Of a stretch of 33,315 bases of DNA, positions 31,295-33,315 are shown one piece after another (the first letter of the stretch is position 1; each line of letters begins with the position of its first letter). The notes below the pieces were generated by a model. The model was not told the origin of the DNA and did not search any database. It was given only the letters and a program-made list of their open reading frames with translations. The position numbers and the translations under genes are program-made. This stretch comes from Oscillospiraceae bacterium. Lineage in GTDB: Bacteria > Bacillota > Clostridia > Oscillospirales > Oscillospiraceae. The stretch is taken from contig JAHHRQ010000015.1 of assembly GCA_020025715.1 (NCBI GenBank), positions 1 to 33,315 of the forward strand, written 5' to 3'.

Positions 31295-31331
31295 AAGCAC
31301 GGCAGAGTTAATTTCTCTCCCGTGCTTTTTT
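31295..31331. terminator. Bidirectional terminator between the glycosyltransferase and histidine kinase genes
   Basis: AAGCACGG and CCGTGCTT pair, with an inner AGAG/CTCT stem across a C-C mismatch. A T-run follows on the plus strand, and a T-rich tract on the minus strand. It sits between the convergent stops at 31290 and 31333. Confidence 0.88.
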
Positions 31332-31332
31332 C

Positions 31333-32661
31333 TTATCCTTTAAATTTCATAAGCACAACGCCGCCTTTATCGCTGTTGCTCAATTCAAGCTCACCACCGT
31401 GATTTTGCACCACCTGAGATGCAAACCACAGTCCAAGGCCGTTATGTCCCGTAGCGGCTCTGGCACTGTCTCCCCGCCACAGGCGCTCGGTTGCATGGAG
31501 GATTGCCGCTTTGCTGAATCCCGCTCCACTGTCGCTTACGGTAATTGACCAGCCGCTTTCGCTCATGCCGCTTTCTATTGTAACCGTGCCGCCCTCAGGG
31601 CTATGCTCCACAGCGTTTTGTACCACGTTGCCGACCGCCCGGAGCAGGTGGTGTTTCTGCATTTTGGCGTTTCCGCTTAGATTATTTTTCTGAACCAAGT
31701 TTATTTTTCCGGCCTCTGCAACAGGCTTTGCATTGCGGCAGAGTTCATCGAAAAATGCTTTCAAATCTTCACTTTCAAAGCTCTCGTCTTCACCTCTGGA
31801 GGCTTCAAGCAGGCAGCTTACATACTGTTTTGCCCGGTTATTGCTCTCCAGAATGGTTTCAACCATTTTTCTATGCTCGTCCTTAATGTCATCCTCCAGA
31901 AGAAGCTCCGCATTTCCGCCGATTATGGTAATAGGCGTTTTAAGGTCGTGAGCCAGAGCGGACATCTCGGAATCTCTCTGCTGCTGGGCTGCCCACTGAG
32001 AGCTGAGGGAGGAATATAGGGCCTGACGCATCTGTTCCATAGCATCAAGAGCCTGATCAAATTCCTTTATTCCCGCACGTGGCATCTGAAAGTCCAGCTT
32101 CTGCTCGCCTACTTTTTCGCTCACATCACTGAACAATCTGATTTTTGCTACCAATCGTTTTCTGAGCCGCAGAGTATTAAACAGCCAGCAAAGCACACAT
32201 GCAATTCCCAGAGTAGTCCACCAGATATATTCAAATGGGGGCAGAGATGCCCGCAAAACCGGATTTGAAAATTCTTTTCTGAAATGCCAGAGGAACACGC
32301 CGTAACTGCCGTCAGCGTAGCTGTGCTTTAATGTATCAAGGCTGTTTCTGTCTGCTTTATCTAAAAGGGCATTTCTCATTTTACCCTCTACGTTGCTGAC
32401 TATGAGATTTCCGTTTTTATCGAAGATTGCATACTGAGCAAGAAAGTCATCATCCGGCTTTATAAATTTATCCGGGCTTTTTTCAATCAGATGCTCTACC
32501 TGCTGATTGCCTACATGTCCGGGATATACTAACCCTTGGTTTTGCAAAAAAATCATTCCCGCATACCAGATAATGCAGCATATAAGCATACAGAAAAGCA
32601 TGGTAAAGCCGAAGCGGAGCAGGATAAAAGAAAGGCTTACTGAATGTTGTCTTTTTTCCAT
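31333..32661 (-). CDS. Sensor histidine kinase
   Basis: A 442-residue membrane kinase. Two membrane segments (about 12-38 and 144-164) enclose an extracytoplasmic sensor of about 100 residues. The H box with phospho-acceptor His238 (SALAHDLKTPI), N box (NVVQNAVEHSPEGG), G1 (VSDSGAGF) and G2 (GLGLWFASQ) are intact. The WRGDSARAATGHNGLGLWF pattern resembles kinases tied to peptide-antibiotic response or lantibiotic systems, but this is family resemblance only. The ATG lies within the response regulator gene, a 25-base overlap, so translation is coupled. No target gene is in the window. Confidence 0.92.
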   Translation of the reverse strand: MEKRQHSVSLSFILLRFGFTMLFCMLICCIIWYAGMIFLQNQGLVYPGHVGNQQVEHLIEKSPDKFIKPDDDFLAQYAIFDKNGNLIVSNVEGKMRNALLDKADRNSLDTLKHSYADGSYGVFLWHFRKEFSNPVLRASLPPFEYIWWTTLGIACVLCWLFNTLRLRKRLVAKIRLFSDVSEKVGEQKLDFQMPRAGIKEFDQALDAMEQMRQALYSSLSSQWAAQQQRDSEMSALAHDLKTPITIIGGNAELLLEDDIKDEHRKMVETILESNNRAKQYVSCLLEASRGEDESFESEDLKAFFDELCRNAKPVAEAGKINLVQKNNLSGNAKMQKHHLLRAVGNVVQNAVEHSPEGGTVTIESGMSESGWSITVSDSGAGFSKAAILHATERLWRGDSARAATGHNGLGLWFASQVVQNHGGELELSNSDKGGVVLMKFKG

Positions 32662-33311
32662 TTGTAGCCTACCCCCCAGACCGTTTCAACAGGGTTCAGC
32701 CCTGTCTTTTTCAGCTTTGCCCTAATGTTTTTTATGTGCTCTGCAATCGTTGCCGGGTCACCCTCTGCATCAAAACCGAATATCCTGTCGTAAAGCTGCT
32801 CTTTCGTGAACACCTGCCCTGCGTGCAGTGCCAGATATTCGCAGATTTCGTACTCCCCTTTTGTGAAGGAAACTGCGCTGTCATTAACGCTTGCAGTCTT
32901 AGACTGCATATCAAAATGTACGCCGCCACGGCTTAGTGCGTTTGTGGGCCGGCGCATCTGCCGCCTCAGGTGAGCATTGACCCGCGCACGAAGCTCCGTA
33001 ATGCTGAAAGGCTTTTTAATATAGTCGTCTCCGCCCATACCGAAGCCCTGTACAAGGTCTGCTTCTTCCGTTTTCGCTGTAAGAAACAAAATCGGGCAGT
33101 CCACTTCTTCCCTGATGCGGCGGCAGAGAGAAAAACCGTCCTCTCCCGGCATCATCACATCCAGTAAAATCAGGTCATACAGGCGGCATTTTGCATTCTG
33201 TACCGCTGTCGGGTCTGTCGCAATATCAACCTGATGCCCGTCCTTTTGAAGAGCCATGCGAATAAGGTTCAGCATGTCCATATCATCATCCACAGCAAAT
33301 ATTTTAGCCAC
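32637..33311 (-). CDS. OmpR-family response regulator
   Basis: A 224-residue regulator. The receiver domain has the acidic pocket (VDDDMD), the phospho-acceptor Asp51 in LLDVMMPGEDG, the Thr in FLTAK and Lys100 in YIKKPF. The C-terminal winged helix (FTKGEYEICEYLALHAG, TIAEHIKNIRAKL, VWGVGYKW) binds DNA. The start is GTG at 33311, four bases from the window end, so its ribosome binding site cannot be checked and the gene may start further out. It forms an operon with the kinase. Confidence 0.92.
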   Translation of the reverse strand: MAKIFAVDDDMDMLNLIRMALQKDGHQVDIATDPTAVQNAKCRLYDLILLDVMMPGEDGFSLCRRIREEVDCPILFLTAKTEEADLVQGFGMGGDDYIKKPFSITELRARVNAHLRRQMRRPTNALSRGGVHFDMQSKTASVNDSAVSFTKGEYEICEYLALHAGQVFTKEQLYDRIFGFDAEGDPATIAEHIKNIRAKLKKTGLNPVETVWGVGYKWKKDNIQ

Positions 33312-33315
33312 CTGC

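Noticed and set aside
1..33315. Mobile elements, CRISPR, tRNA or rRNA genes
   Set aside because: No transposase, integrase, array of regular repeats, CCA-ended cloverleaf or rRNA-like segment was recognised.

Overview
The window looks like a chromosomal core region of an anaerobic, Gram-positive clostridium, probably of the Oscillospirales/Ruminococcaceae type. The basis is the IspH-ribosomal protein S1 fusion, typical of Clostridia, the tig-clpP-clpX-lon-engB and lepB-rbgA-rnhB-yraN gene orders, spore-associated genes (GerW/YtfJ with a DUF2953 partner), strong AGGAGG-type ribosome binding sites and sigma-A-like promoters. The species assignment is inference. No tRNA, rRNA, insertion sequence, phage gene, CRISPR array or defence system was found. 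No stretch above 300 bases lacks a gene.

Layout, mostly transcribed leftward. (1) 1-2130: tepA-like Clp protease, uppP, and the start of an FtsK/SpoIIIE translocase. (2) 2142-5869: prfA, a TsaC-CoaE fusion and an M18 aminopeptidase as one overlapping operon. (3) 5876-8450: tmcAL and ackA, divergent from overlapping promoters. (4) 8454-10130: a divergent pair, a Nudix protein and a lysophospholipase-like hydrolase. (5) 10153-20286: a long leftward cluster running from an M50 protease through scpA, scpB, DUF2953, gerW, a D-Ala-D-Ala carboxypeptidase, rluB, an RpiR regulator, a BaiN/HI0933 flavoprotein and cmk to ispH-rpsA. (6) 20276-26754: the protein quality-control block tig, clpP, clpX, lon, engB. 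(7) 26777-28117: a metallophosphoesterase, a small Cys-rich DUF1540 protein and yraN. (8) 28117-30232: lepB, rbgA, rnhB (yraN continues this operon). (9) 30246-33315: a family-2 glycosyltransferase on the plus strand, then an OmpR-type response regulator and histidine kinase cut off by the window edge.

Most content is housekeeping: translation termination and tRNA modification, CoA synthesis, chromosome condensation, proteolysis, ribosome assembly, envelope precursor recycling, secretion and acetate fermentation. I do not see a clearly new biological system. The points most worth following are two fusions of unrelated enzymes. The IspH-S1 gene carries a near-perfect internal ribosome binding site exactly where a free S1 protein would start, together with a visible shift in codon choice. 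The TsaC-CoaE fusion joins two complete enzymes with no linker. Smaller points are a hairpin that covers the likely ribosome binding site of the carboxypeptidase gene, a near-leaderless M50 gene, and a structured clpP-clpX junction.
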